From contig JBBSGZ010000001.1 of assembly GCA_038253555.1 (NCBI GenBank), positions 13,062 to 77,061 on the forward strand: a stretch of DNA of 64,000 nucleotides. Reading direction: 5' to 3'. The DNA comes from JALYUA01 sp038253555. GTDB lineage: Bacteria; Acidobacteriota; Thermoanaerobaculia; UBA5066; Gp7-AA6. The translations under genes and the position numbers were made by a program. This document shows positions 49,608-58,748 of the stretch, in pieces. The notes under the pieces are model-generated. The model was not told the DNA's origin and did not search any database. It saw only the letters and a list, made by a program, of their open reading frames with translations. How positions within the stretch are numbered: position 1 is the stretch's first letter; every line of letters starts with the position of its first letter.

Positions 49608-50117
49608 GTGAGTTTCTTCCGCCAGGCGGCGCTGCTGCTGCCGTCCTCATTTCTCCTGGGAGTTCTGATCTTCCTCCTCACGCACGGGCACCAGGATCCG
49701 GGCTTCGGGACCTACCCCTTTTTCGAGCAGTGGGGGGGCGGCTCCCTGGTCGCGGCGACACCCGAGGGCCGGTTCGTCGAACAATCGCTTCTCTTCTTCG
49801 TTCCGACCTACCTGATCTCGCTGCTCTTCATCCTGTTCGTGGTCCTGGCGGAACGCGGCCTGCTGGGCCGTCCGGAGCCACGAGTCCGCTCCGCGTTCCG
49901 CGGCGCCTTCGAACCGGTCTTCGCGGCGACGTTTCTGATCGTGACCGCGCTCCTCGTGTGGGAAGGGGACCGTCTCGCGTCGCGGCTCGCTCCGGGCGCC
50001 CTGGTCGCGCCGCTTCTCGTCGCATTCGTTCCGTACGGCGCCGCCGCCCTGGCTCTGCTCCCCGCCGCGATCTTCGCTGCTCCGCTGGTCCTCCTGCGCC
50101 GGACCGATCCGACGTGA
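49608..50117 (+). CDS. Four-helix membrane protein of unknown function
   Basis: Unrecognised protein of 169 residues with four hydrophobic segments (AALLLPSSFLLGVLIFLLTH, LFFVPTYLISLLFILFVVLA, AATFLIVTALLVW, LALLPAAIFAAPLVLL). Charged residues are few. GTG 49608 is favoured over ATG 49596 by the -10 box. The stop overlaps the guaA GTG, so the two are co-translated, without obvious functional link. Confidence 0.65.
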   Translation: MSFFRQAALLLPSSFLLGVLIFLLTHGHQDPGFGTYPFFEQWGGGSLVAATPEGRFVEQSLLFFVPTYLISLLFILFVVLAERGLLGRPEPRVRSAFRGAFEPVFAATFLIVTALLVWEGDRLASRLAPGALVAPLLVAFVPYGAAALALLPAAIFAAPLVLLRRTDPT

Positions 50118-51652
50118 AACCGCCCGCGGCGATCGTCGTTCTCGACTTTGGAGGGCAGTACACGCAGTTGATCGCGCGGAGAATCCGCGATGCGCGGGTT
50201 TTTTCCGTCGTCCTGCCGCCAAACGCCCCATCGGCGGAGATCGCGCGCTGGAACCCGGCGGGTCTGATTCTCTCCGGCGGGCCGCAAAGCGTTTACGAAG
50301 AGGGCGCACCGGTCCCGGCCGCCGGGCTCCTCGACCACGGCGTTCCCGTGCTCGGCCTCTGCTACGGGATGCAGTGGATGGCTCAGACTTCGGGGGGGGA
50401 AGTCCAGGGCGGCCACGGACGCGAGTACGGCCGCACTTCGGCGCGCGTCACATCCGATTCCGAGCTGTTTCACGGCCTCGAGGAGGCGCAGACCGTCTGG
50501 ATGAGCCACGGCGATTCGGTCGTCCGCGCGCCGGAGGGAGCTCGGGTCATCGCCTCCACGCCCGGGACGGCGATCGCCGGATTCGAAAGCCCGGCGCGAG
50601 GGCTTTACGGACTCCAGTTCCATCCGGAAGTCCGGCACACCGAGCATGGAACGGCGATCCTTCAGAATTTTCTCTTCCGGGTCTGCCGCATCCAGCCGGA
50701 CTGGAGCATGGCCTCCTTCCGCCACGAAAAAGTCGAGGAGATCCGGCGGCAGGCCCCGGACGGAGCCGTCATTTGCGCGCTCTCGGGCGGGGTCGACTCG
50801 TCCGTGACGGCGCTCCTTCTCCGCGAGGCGCTCGGCGACCGGGTGCATCCCATCTTAGTCGACCACGGGCTCATGCGCGCGCGCGAAACGGCGCAGGTCG
50901 TCGAGGCGTTTGGACGCCTCGGGATCGCCGTGCACGCGGTCGACGCCGCGGACCTTTTTCTCGGGCGGCTCACCGGCGTGACGGACCCCGAAGAGAAGCG
51001 CAGGATCATCGGGCGCACTTTCATCGAGGTCTTCGAGCGCGAGGCGAAGGCCATCCCTGATGCGAGGTACCTCGCGCAGGGGACCCTGTATCCGGACGTC
51101 ATAGAGTCGATGTCGATCAAGGGGCCCTCGGCCGTCATCAAGACGCACCACAACGTCGGCGGGCTTCCGGAGAAGCTCGGGTTTCAGCTGATCGAACCGG
51201 TGCGGGAGCTCTTCAAGGACGAGGTGCGGCGGCTCGGCGCGGAAATGGGCCTGCCGCGGGAGTTTCTCGCGCGGCATCCGTTTCCGGGGCCGGGCCTCGC
51301 CGTCCGCATCCCGGGAGAGGTTTCCCGCGAAAAGGTCGCGATCCTCCAGCAGGCAGACGAAATCGTGCTCGATGAGATTCGAAGAGCGGGGCTCTACGAC
51401 GCGATCTCTCAGGCCTTCGCGGTGCTGCTCCCCGTGCGGTCCGTGGGGGTGATGGGCGACAACCGGACCCATGAGTTCGTGCTCGCCGTGCGCGCCGTTC
51501 AGACGACGGACTTCATGACCGCGGACTGGTTTCGCATGCCTCACGAGGTCCTCGACGCGATCGCTTCCCGCGTCATTCGAGAGGTGCGAGGCGTCAACCG
51601 GGTGGTGTACGACGTCACTTCGAAGCCCCCCGCCACGATCGAGTGGGAATGA
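50114..51652 (+). CDS. guaA: GMP synthase (glutamine-hydrolysing)
   Basis: Converts XMP to GMP. The 512 residues contain the class I glutamine amidotransferase domain (LILSGGPQSVYE; nucleophile Cys in VLGLCYGMQWMA; GLQFHPEVRHTEHG with the His-Glu pair), the PP-loop ATP pyrophosphatase ALSGGVDSSVTALLL and the C-terminal dimerisation domain (RHPFPGPGLAVRI, ending PPATIEWE). GTG 50114 shares GTGA with the membrane gene. Full-length and catalytically complete. No guaB nearby. Confidence 0.97.
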   Translation: MKPPAAIVVLDFGGQYTQLIARRIRDARVFSVVLPPNAPSAEIARWNPAGLILSGGPQSVYEEGAPVPAAGLLDHGVPVLGLCYGMQWMAQTSGGEVQGGHGREYGRTSARVTSDSELFHGLEEAQTVWMSHGDSVVRAPEGARVIASTPGTAIAGFESPARGLYGLQFHPEVRHTEHGTAILQNFLFRVCRIQPDWSMASFRHEKVEEIRRQAPDGAVICALSGGVDSSVTALLLREALGDRVHPILVDHGLMRARETAQVVEAFGRLGIAVHAVDAADLFLGRLTGVTDPEEKRRIIGRTFIEVFEREAKAIPDARYLAQGTLYPDVIESMSIKGPSAVIKTHHNVGGLPEKLGFQLIEPVRELFKDEVRRLGAEMGLPREFLARHPFPGPGLAVRIPGEVSREKVAILQQADEIVLDEIRRAGLYDAISQAFAVLLPVRSVGVMGDNRTHEFVLAVRAVQTTDFMTADWFRMPHEVLDAIASRVIREVRGVNRVVYDVTSKPPATIEWE

Positions 51653-51671
51653 CGGGCGCGCAGGACCCCGC

Positions 51672-52718
51672 GTGACCGGGCGGGTCGGCCGCGACCCCTT
51701 CCTCTTCCGGCTCGGCTGGTTCTTGAGGACGCCGGCGATCCGGCTCCGGCGCGCGCTCGGGCGGGCTCGCGGGGCCTTGCGGCCGGCGCGTTCGCGCGTG
51801 CGGCGCCAATGGAGCCCGGCCGCCGCGTCGGCGCTGGCCCCTCTCGTGTGGACGAACGCGCGGGTGGTGCGCGAATACCTGCACGAACGGGTGTCCGGGA
51901 ATCCGGGCTGCGACTGGGTCACCTGGATGCTCTCCCGCCACGCGCGCGGCCGGGAGCTTTCCGCGCTCGTGCTCGGCGGCGGGGAGGGCTGGCTCGAGCG
52001 GGTGCTCGCGCGCGATCCGCGCATCGGAATGGTGATGGGGGTGGACCTCGCCCGCGAGGCCATCGAAGAGGCGGAGCGGCTCGCCCGGGACGAAGGGCTT
52101 TCCGACCGGATCCGGCACGAAGTTGTCGACCTCGACCGCGATCCGATCCCCGGCGGCCCGTACGACCTGATGCTCGCGCACGACGCGATTCACCACGTTC
52201 GCGACCTCGAAGGATTGTTCGAGAGGATCGGCGGGGCGCTCGCCCCGGGCGGAACCCTTCTGTTCTGCGAGTACGTCGGGCCGCGGCGGTTCGACTTCGA
52301 CGCACGGAGGCAGGCAATCCTGGATGACGCGCTGCGGTCGATTCCCGAGAAGTACCGGAGGCTCCAGGAGGGCCGGGGCCTGGCGACACGGGGGCACCGG
52401 ACGGATCCCGTGGAGCTGGCGCTCCGGGACCCGTCCGAAGCCGTCCGTTCCGACGAGATCCTGCCCGTGTTGCGCCGGTCGATGTTGGTCGTCGAGGAGA
52501 TTCCTTATGGCGGCGGGCTGCTGGCGCCCCTTCTCTTCGAGCTGATCTTGAACTTCGAGGAAGGGAATGCGGTCGACGACGCGGTCCTCGCCGGGCTCTG
52601 CGAGCGCGAGCGCTCCCTGATGGCGGCGGGCGAGCTCGATTCGGACTACGTCGTGGTGGCGGCGAGGCGGAAGCCGGAGAGCTCGCCCGCCGCGTGGGGG
52701 GAATCAGGCCTGGTCTGA
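51672..52718 (+). CDS. SAM-dependent class I methyltransferase
   Basis: Methyltransferase of 348 residues. An Arg-rich N-terminus precedes the Rossmann-like core: motif I ALVLGGGEGWLERVL, acidic VMGVDLAREAIEEAERLA, and DLMLAHDAIHHVRDLEGLF, then LLFCEYVGPRRF. The substrate is unknown; methyltransferases with AHDAIHHV-type motif IV often act on small molecules or lipids. GTG 51672 lies 19 bases after guaA. The last 15 bases overlap the convergent aminotransferase gene. Confidence 0.82.
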   Translation: MTGRVGRDPFLFRLGWFLRTPAIRLRRALGRARGALRPARSRVRRQWSPAAASALAPLVWTNARVVREYLHERVSGNPGCDWVTWMLSRHARGRELSALVLGGGEGWLERVLARDPRIGMVMGVDLAREAIEEAERLARDEGLSDRIRHEVVDLDRDPIPGGPYDLMLAHDAIHHVRDLEGLFERIGGALAPGGTLLFCEYVGPRRFDFDARRQAILDDALRSIPEKYRRLQEGRGLATRGHRTDPVELALRDPSEAVRSDEILPVLRRSMLVVEEIPYGGGLLAPLLFELILNFEEGNAVDDAVLAGLCERERSLMAAGELDSDYVVVAARRKPESSPAAWGESGLV

Positions 52719-53783
52719 GATTTCCCGCGCGATCGCGCCCAGTCCGCGCTCGAGATTTTCGGTCGATCCGCCGAGAGCCACCCGGAAGTGTTCCGGGGCT
52801 CCGAAGAACGATCCGGGCGCGACGGCGACGCCGGTCCGTTCGAAGAGGCGCTCGGTGAACGCGGACGCGCCCCGTCCATCCGCGAACCGGGGAAAGACGA
52901 CGCTGGCATCGGCCGGGATGCAGACGAGCTCCGACCTCTCCCGGAAAAAGTTCGCCCACAGGCGGCGGTTGCGCGCCAGGATCTCTCCGGCCCTCCGCGC
53001 GAGGGCCGGAAGGTGCGCGAACGCCAGGGCGGAGAGCCGCTCCGCCGGGATCGCCCCCGAAACGTCGATCACGTCGCGCGCTCGGCGGATGGCCTCCGTG
53101 ACAGAAGGGGCGGCGATCGACCATCCGCAGCGAAGCGAGGATAGGCCGTAGGCCTTCGTGAGGCTGTTCGTGGAAATGAGAGCGGGGGAGCGGGCGCCGG
53201 CGGAAGCGATGGAGGCGCCTTCGACGGTATCGGCGTAGACCTCGTCGATGAGAACGTAAAACCCGCGCCGCTCGGCGAGCCGCGCGAGTGCCTCGAGAGA
53301 GGAGGACGAAGCGGCGATCCCCGAGGGATTGTGAGGGCTCGACACGATCAGAAGCCTCGTGCGCGGAGTCACTGCGGCCTCGACCCGGTCGGGGTCGAGC
53401 GCCCATCCCTCATCGAACGATCTCTGGAAGAAACGAACGGACGCGCCCAGCATCCTTGCCGCCGCGGGAAGGGGGTCGTATCCCGGCCACTCCGCCAGGA
53501 CCTCGTCTCCCGCGCGCAGGACGGCAGCGCAGGCGAGAAAGTTCGCGCCCGAACAGCCGCCCGCGGTCGCCACGTGGTCGCTCGAAACTCCGGCGCGGGC
53601 GGCGATCGCTTCGACGAGCGGCGGATATCCGTTCGGGCTGTCGCCGGACAGGTCCACGGCGTCTCGCGCGCCGGGCAGGTCGGCCAGAGTGCACGCCAGA
53701 AGATTGCTTCCCGCGAGGTCGATGGAGGGCACCGGACGATTTTTCGCCCAGGCCATGTAGGCCGTCCGGGTTGCGTTTCTCAT
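52704..53783 (-). CDS. Class I/II PLP aminotransferase (histidinol-phosphate aminotransferase-like)
   Basis: PLP enzyme of fold type I, 359 residues. Motifs: SGDSPNGYPPLVEAIAA, GGCSGANFLACAAVL, SPHNPSG, LIDEVYADTVEG and the PLP lysine in SLTKAYGLSSLRCGWSIAA (Lys in SLTKAYG). Closest in style to alanine/histidinol-phosphate or other short aminotransferases; substrate uncertain. ATG 53783 overlaps the permease stop (ATGA). A much longer upstream frame is antisense to dnaE and was ignored. Being translated with an amino acid permease suggests amino acid catabolism. Confidence 0.88.
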   Translation of the reverse strand: MRNATRTAYMAWAKNRPVPSIDLAGSNLLACTLADLPGARDAVDLSGDSPNGYPPLVEAIAARAGVSSDHVATAGGCSGANFLACAAVLRAGDEVLAEWPGYDPLPAAARMLGASVRFFQRSFDEGWALDPDRVEAAVTPRTRLLIVSSPHNPSGIAASSSSLEALARLAERRGFYVLIDEVYADTVEGASIASAGARSPALISTNSLTKAYGLSSLRCGWSIAAPSVTEAIRRARDVIDVSGAIPAERLSALAFAHLPALARRAGEILARNRRLWANFFRERSELVCIPADASVVFPRFADGRGASAFTERLFERTGVAVAPGSFFGAPEHFRVALGGSTENLERGLGAIAREISDQA

Positions 53784-55093
53784 GATCGCCGGGCGAGCCG
53801 CCCCGCGTAGACGAAGTACACCGGAATCCCGGCGGCCAGCAGGGCAATGCCAACGGCGGACCGCTGCGGGCTCGAGAGCACCGCGCTGACGACCGCCAGC
53901 ACGGAGGCGGCGACGAAGAGGATGGGAAGGACGGGATACCCGGGCGTTCGAAACCGGCCGGCGGGGGGTGCCCCGCCCGCGCGGCGGCGAAGAACGAAAA
54001 CGGCGGCAGCGGCGAGGCCGAAGAAGATCCAGTCGGCGAAAACCACCGAGTCGATCAGTCCGCCATAGTTGCCGATGGCGACGAGGACCGATGACCAGGC
54101 CGCCTGGAGCGCGATCGCCGCGGCGGGCGTCTGAAAACGGGAATGCAGCCTGGAAAGAGCGGGCGGGAAGAGACCGTCCCGCGCCATCGCGTAGGAGATC
54201 CGCGTGGGAGCCAGAAACGAGAGGTCGAGAAACCCGAACGTCGAGATCGCGATCGCGGCGGCCACGAACCGGTCGGCGCCGGAGCCCATGAGACGGCGGA
54301 CGGCCTCGGCCGCCGGAGTCGCTGTTGCGGCGAGACCCTCGCGGCCGAGCGCGCGCAGGTACACGAAATTCACGGCGACGTAGACGAGTATGACGATGGC
54401 GGTGCCGGCGAGGAGGGCGCGCGGCAGGGTCCGCCGGGGGTCCCGGGTCTCTTCCGCCACGAGGTTGGCGCTCTGCCAGCCGCCGTAGGAAAAGAGGATC
54501 GGCACGAGGGCGCCTCCGAACGCGAAGAGGCCTGCTCGAGGAAGAACGCCTCCGCCGGCCGCCGGCGCGGCGTCTGACGCAAATGCGAGTCCGCCCACCA
54601 CGAGAGTGGCGAGAGCGGCGATCTTCAAAACCACCAGCGTGTTCAGCACGCGACTGCCGGGTTTGACGCCGAGCACGTTGATCCCCGCCAGCAGGGCGAT
54701 GGCCGCGATGGCGAGGGGAGCGGAGGGAGCCCCGGGGCGGCCCGCCAGGCGGAGCGCGTATCGCGCGAAAGTGATCGCAACGGCCGCGATGCCGCCGCCC
54801 TGGATCAGGAGGAGGGACGCCCAGCCGAAGAGAAACCCGACGAGAGGGTGATACGCCTCGCGCAGATACGCGTACTCGCCGCCCGCCCGCGGCAATGCCG
54901 CGGCCAGCTCCGCGAACACGAATGCGCCCGCCATGGCGATCGCGCCTCCGGCGACCCACGCGCCGAGGACGAGCCCCGCGGTCGGAAGCCGCTGCGCCAC
55001 GACAGCGGGGTTGATGAAGATTCCGCCCCCGATGATTCCGCCGACGACAATCATCGTCGCGTCGAAAGTCCCCAGGGCGCGGCGGAGGGACAT
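53780..55093 (-). CDS. APC-superfamily amino acid permease
   Basis: Secondary amino acid transporter of 437 residues with about twelve membrane helices. GGIIGGGIFINPAVVAQRL near residue 18 and AFVFAELAAALPRAGGEYAY are diagnostic of APC permeases; SYGGWQSANLVAEETRDPRR is the conserved helix 6-7 region. Substrate unknown. The start has minus-strand TACTCT (55103-55108) nine bases upstream, so it is probably leaderless. Confidence 0.93.
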   Translation of the reverse strand: MSLRRALGTFDATMIVVGGIIGGGIFINPAVVAQRLPTAGLVLGAWVAGGAIAMAGAFVFAELAAALPRAGGEYAYLREAYHPLVGFLFGWASLLLIQGGGIAAVAITFARYALRLAGRPGAPSAPLAIAAIALLAGINVLGVKPGSRVLNTLVVLKIAALATLVVGGLAFASDAAPAAGGGVLPRAGLFAFGGALVPILFSYGGWQSANLVAEETRDPRRTLPRALLAGTAIVILVYVAVNFVYLRALGREGLAATATPAAEAVRRLMGSGADRFVAAAIAISTFGFLDLSFLAPTRISYAMARDGLFPPALSRLHSRFQTPAAAIALQAAWSSVLVAIGNYGGLIDSVVFADWIFFGLAAAAVFVLRRRAGGAPPAGRFRTPGYPVLPILFVAASVLAVVSAVLSSPQRSAVGIALLAAGIPVYFVYAGRLARRS

Positions 55094-55102
55094 GGAGTGT
55101 GA

Positions 55103-55108
55103 AGAGTA
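55103..55108 (-). promoter_or_regulatory. -10 box (TACTCT), leaderless start at 55093
   Basis: On the minus strand TTACTCT ends nine bases before the ATG of the amino acid permease gene. Confidence 0.45.
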
Positions 55109-55118
55109 ACGGACAGCT

Positions 55119-55160
55119 GGGCGAAGGGCGAAGGGCGAAGGGCGAAGGACGAAGGACGAA
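55119..55160. repeat. Six tandem heptamers (GGGCGAA)4(GGACGAA)2
   Basis: Four perfect GGGCGAA units followed by two GGACGAA units, lying between the divergent permease and dnaE genes. It is the longest and cleanest of the period-7 arrays in the window and sits about 90 bases upstream of the dnaE -10 box. Confidence 0.9.
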
Positions 55161-55247
55161 ATGCGGAGCGCGAAACGCCGACCGGGCGAGGGAACGGGAA
55201 CAGACGAAGGCGGGGCACCGCCGGCGGCTGTCTCCGTCCGCCTCCGC

Positions 55248-55253
55248 TACAAT
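55248..55253 (+). promoter_or_regulatory. -10 box (TACAAT), leaderless start of dnaE
   Basis: GCTACAAT ends nine bases before the ATG at 55263. This spacing identifies that ATG as the dnaE start. Confidence 0.55.
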
Positions 55254-55262
55254 CGTTCCTTC

Positions 55263-58200
55263 ATGCCCGGCGATTTCGTCCATCTCCATCTTCACAGCCA
55301 GTACTCCCTGCTCGACGGCGCCAACCGGCTGCCGGAGCTGTGCAGGAGAGTGGGGGAGCTCGGGATGAATGCCGTGGCGGTGACTGACCACGGAAACATG
55401 TTCGGAGCATTCGCCTTTTACCACGAGGCCATCAAGCAGGGCGTGCGGCCGATCATCGGGGTCGAGGCCTACATCGCGCCCGCTGACCGCCGCGATCGGG
55501 AGGCGCAGGCGGCGAGCGAGTCGGGCGACGGATATGCCTATCACCTGACGATCCTCGCGGCTACGCAGACCGGGTATCGAAACCTCGTGCGCCTGGTTTC
55601 CGAGGCCTACATGACGGGCTTCTATCATCGCCCGCGAATGGACAAGGCTCTCCTGCGGCAGCACGCCGAGGGCCTGATTGGCCTCTCGGGCTGCCTGAAA
55701 GGCGAAGTCGCCGGGGCGCTCGCGCGCGGCAACTACCAGTCCGCGAAGAAGGCCTTTCTCGAGTACGAGGACATCTTCGGCAAGGGGAACTTTTACGTCG
55801 AGCTGATGGACCACGGGCTCCCGCAGCAGACCGCCATCGTCCCGGACCTCCTCCGGCTCTCGACGGAAGTGGGCGCGCCCGCCGTGGCGACGAATGACAG
55901 CCATTACCTGCGCCGCGACGATGCCTTCGCGCACGAAGTCCTCCTCTGCATAGGAATGGGCAAGACCCTCGAAGACGAGAGGCGCATGCGCTTCTACAAC
56001 GACGAGTTCTACGTGAAGAACCCGGACGAGATGAAGGCGCGCTTCTCGAGCTGGTCGGCGGAGGCAGTGACGAATTCGGCCGCGATCGCCGCGCGCTGCG
56101 CCGTCACGTTCGACACCGAAGGGCTTCACCTTCCAACGTTCACCGCACCCGCCGGGCAGACCCCCGCGGAGCACTTCGGCGAGCTCGCGAGGGAGGGCCT
56201 CGAACGCCGCCTGCGGGAGATGGAGGCGCAGGGGAGAGGGACGGGGATCCCGGCGGAGAAGTATCGCGACCGCCTCGCGTACGAGGTCGGCGTGATCGAG
56301 AAGATGGGTTTTCCATCGTACTTCCTCATCGTGTCGGACTTCATCCGCTACGCGAGGGAGAACGGCATCTCCGTCGGGCCGGGCCGCGGCAGCGCGGCGG
56401 GGTCGATCGTCTCGTGGGCCCTGCGGATCACCGAGATCGACCCGCTCAAGTACGACCTGCTTTTCGAGCGCTTCTTAAATCCCGAGCGGATTTCGATGCC
56501 CGACATCGACATCGATTTCTGCCAGGCGCGCCGGGGCGAGGTGATCGAGTACGTCACGAAAAAGTATGGGCGCGAGAACGTCGCCCAGATCGTGACGTTC
56601 TCGCAGTTGAAGCCGAAACTCGCGGTGCGGGACGTCGCGAGGGTGCTCTCTCTGCCTGTGGCGCTGGGGGACCGGATCGCCAAGCTCATTCCGGACGGCC
56701 CGGACGTCAGCTTCGACCGCGCCCTCAAGGAGTCCGCCGGCTTGAAGGAGCTGATCGCCTCGGACGAGTCGGTCGCGAGGGTCGTGCAGATCGCCGGGCG
56801 CCTCGAAGGGCTCTCCCGCCACGCGGGCATGCACGCGGCGGGCGTCGTCATCGCGCCGAAACCCATCACGGAATACCTGCCGCTCTACCGGACCAACAAG
56901 GACGAAATCACGACGCAGTTCGACATGAACGCCGTCGAGAAGATGGGTCTCCTGAAGATCGACTTTCTCGGGCTCATCACGCTCGACATCATCGACGCGG
57001 CGGTCGGCGCCATCCAGGAGCGGGAGGGTTCGGCGCCGAATCTCGACCTGCTCCCGCTCGACGACGAAAAGACCTACGAGCTCTTCCGGTCCGGCAGGAC
57101 GGCCTGCGTCTTTCAGTTCGACTCGTCCGGGATGCGCGATCTACTGCGCCGGGCCAAGCCGCGCGTGTTCGCCGATCTGGCCGCCTTGAATGCTCTCTAC
57201 CGCCCTGGCGCCCTCGACGCGGGCACCGTCGAGGAATACGTGCGACGCCGCAACGGCACGAGCAAGGTGTCCTCGCCGCTGCCCGAGATCGCGGACGTCC
57301 TGGCGGAGACCCTCGGGATTCTCGTCTATCAGGAGCAGGTGATGCGAATTGCCGCGATTGTCGCGGGCTACTCCCTGGCGGAAGCGGATCTCCTTCGGAA
57401 AGCGATCGGGAAGAAGAAGGTCGAGATCATGGCGGCGGAGGGAGAGAAGTTCCTTTCGCGCGCGGCGGAGCACGGTACTCCGAAGAAGAAGGCGAAGGAG
57501 CTGTGGTCTCTGATCGAGCCTTTCGCGCGGTACGGCTTCAACAAGTCGCACGCCGTGGCGTACGCCCTGCTCGCCTACAAGACCGCGTACCTGAAGGCGC
57601 ACTTCCCCGTGGATTTCCTGGCGGCGACTTTGTCGGCCGAGATCGGTAACACCGATGGCATCGTGAAGGTCATCGGCGACTGCGTCGAGATGGGAATCCC
57701 GGTGCTCCCGCCCGACATCAACGAGTCTCGGAAGGCGTTCGCGGGCGTGCCCGGAGCAATCCGGTTCGGTCTGGCGGCCGTGAAGGGCGTGGGAGACGCC
57801 GCCGCGCAGGCGATCCTAGACGAGCGCAAGAAGGGAAAGTTCACGTCGTTCACCGAGTTCGCGCTGCGGCTCGATTCGCGCCTCGTGAACAAGCGGACGC
57901 TCGACGCTCTCATCGCCGCCGGCGCCTTCGACTCGCTGGGAAAGAATCGCGCCACGCTCGCGGCGGCCTCCGAGCGCGTCGTCGCCCAGGCCGCGCGACA
58001 GCGCGACGAAGAGGAGCAGGGGCAGTCGAGTCTTTTTGGCGGACCCGTCGAAGGCGGCGGCCCCCCCGCGGACGATTTTCCCGAAGTTCCGGAGTGGTCG
58101 CTCGAGGACCGGCTGAAGGGGGAGAAGGAGATCCTCGGGTTCTACGTCACCGGCCATCCCCTGGCGAAGTACGCCGATGCGATCGAGCGCTTCGCGGACG

Positions 58201-58748
58201 TCAAGATCGCCGACCTCGCCGGCCGCGTCGATCAGACCGTGCGCATCGGCGGCGTCCTGACCAATATGAAGAAACAGAAGATCAAGAAGGGCGCGAACGA
58301 GGGCAAGACCATGCTGAAGGCGTGCCTTGAAGACACGAGCGGAAGCATCCCCATCTGCATCTTCGCGAGCCAGTACGAGAAGGACGGCCACTGGCTTCAG
58401 GCCGACCTGCCGGTGCTGGTGACCGGAACCGTCCGCGAGTCCGGCGCCGCGTTCGAGATGACGGTGCGGGAGATCGTGCGCTTGGAGGGGATCCACGAAC
58501 GGCGCGCGCGAGAGATGATGATCCGCGTGAACCTCGCCTTCGCCGACGAGAAGGTGCTCGCGCGGCTGAAGGACAGCCTGCGTTCCCATCCCGGCACGAC
58601 CCCCGTCTCGATCCGGCTCTTTCGCCCCGGAGAGTTCGAGGCGACGCTGCGCGCCGCGGATTCGATGCGTATCGCCGCCTCCTCCGGTCTGACGAGCGAA
58701 ATCCGCGCGCTCGCCGGGGAGGACTCGGTCGAATACCTGTTCGAGTGA
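55263..58748 (+). CDS. dnaE: DNA polymerase III alpha subunit
   Basis: Replicative polymerase, 1161 residues. Start MPGDFVHLHLHSQYSLLDG is the PHP domain opening; an upstream in-frame reading is not conserved. Polymerase motifs include GPGRGSAAGSIVSW and PDIDIDFCQARRGEVIEY with the catalytic aspartates, RHAGMHAAGVVI, and FARYGFNKSHAVAYA in the fingers. The helix-hairpin-helix (AAVKGVGDAAAQAILDERK) and an OB-fold near residue 990 follow. GQSSLF near residue 921 is a beta-clamp-binding candidate. No polC/dnaQ fusion. Adjacent CCA-adding gene overlaps by one base. Confidence 0.97.
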   Translation: MPGDFVHLHLHSQYSLLDGANRLPELCRRVGELGMNAVAVTDHGNMFGAFAFYHEAIKQGVRPIIGVEAYIAPADRRDREAQAASESGDGYAYHLTILAATQTGYRNLVRLVSEAYMTGFYHRPRMDKALLRQHAEGLIGLSGCLKGEVAGALARGNYQSAKKAFLEYEDIFGKGNFYVELMDHGLPQQTAIVPDLLRLSTEVGAPAVATNDSHYLRRDDAFAHEVLLCIGMGKTLEDERRMRFYNDEFYVKNPDEMKARFSSWSAEAVTNSAAIAARCAVTFDTEGLHLPTFTAPAGQTPAEHFGELAREGLERRLREMEAQGRGTGIPAEKYRDRLAYEVGVIEKMGFPSYFLIVSDFIRYARENGISVGPGRGSAAGSIVSWALRITEIDPLKYDLLFERFLNPERISMPDIDIDFCQARRGEVIEYVTKKYGRENVAQIVTFSQLKPKLAVRDVARVLSLPVALGDRIAKLIPDGPDVSFDRALKESAGLKELIASDESVARVVQIAGRLEGLSRHAGMHAAGVVIAPKPITEYLPLYRTNKDEITTQFDMNAVEKMGLLKIDFLGLITLDIIDAAVGAIQEREGSAPNLDLLPLDDEKTYELFRSGRTACVFQFDSSGMRDLLRRAKPRVFADLAALNALYRPGALDAGTVEEYVRRRNGTSKVSSPLPEIADVLAETLGILVYQEQVMRIAAIVAGYSLAEADLLRKAIGKKKVEIMAAEGEKFLSRAAEHGTPKKKAKELWSLIEPFARYGFNKSHAVAYALLAYKTAYLKAHFPVDFLAATLSAEIGNTDGIVKVIGDCVEMGIPVLPPDINESRKAFAGVPGAIRFGLAAVKGVGDAAAQAILDERKKGKFTSFTEFALRLDSRLVNKRTLDALIAAGAFDSLGKNRATLAAASERVVAQAARQRDEEEQGQSSLFGGPVEGGGPPADDFPEVPEWSLEDRLKGEKEILGFYVTGHPLAKYADAIERFADVKIADLAGRVDQTVRIGGVLTNMKKQKIKKGANEGKTMLKACLEDTSGSIPICIFASQYEKDGHWLQADLPVLVTGTVRESGAAFEMTVREIVRLEGIHERRAREMMIRVNLAFADEKVLARLKDSLRSHPGTTPVSIRLFRPGEFEATLRAADSMRIAASSGLTSEIRALAGEDSVEYLFE

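Noticed and set aside
55119..55160. CRISPR-like array at the heptamer repeat
   Set aside because: Units are directly adjacent without spacers and only seven bases long; it is a simple tandem repeat.
53784..56174. A 1156-codon minus-strand frame extending upstream of the aminotransferase
   Set aside because: The extra part is antisense to dnaE and the permease in another frame; low complexity and Arg-rich, as expected for shadow frames in GC-rich DNA.
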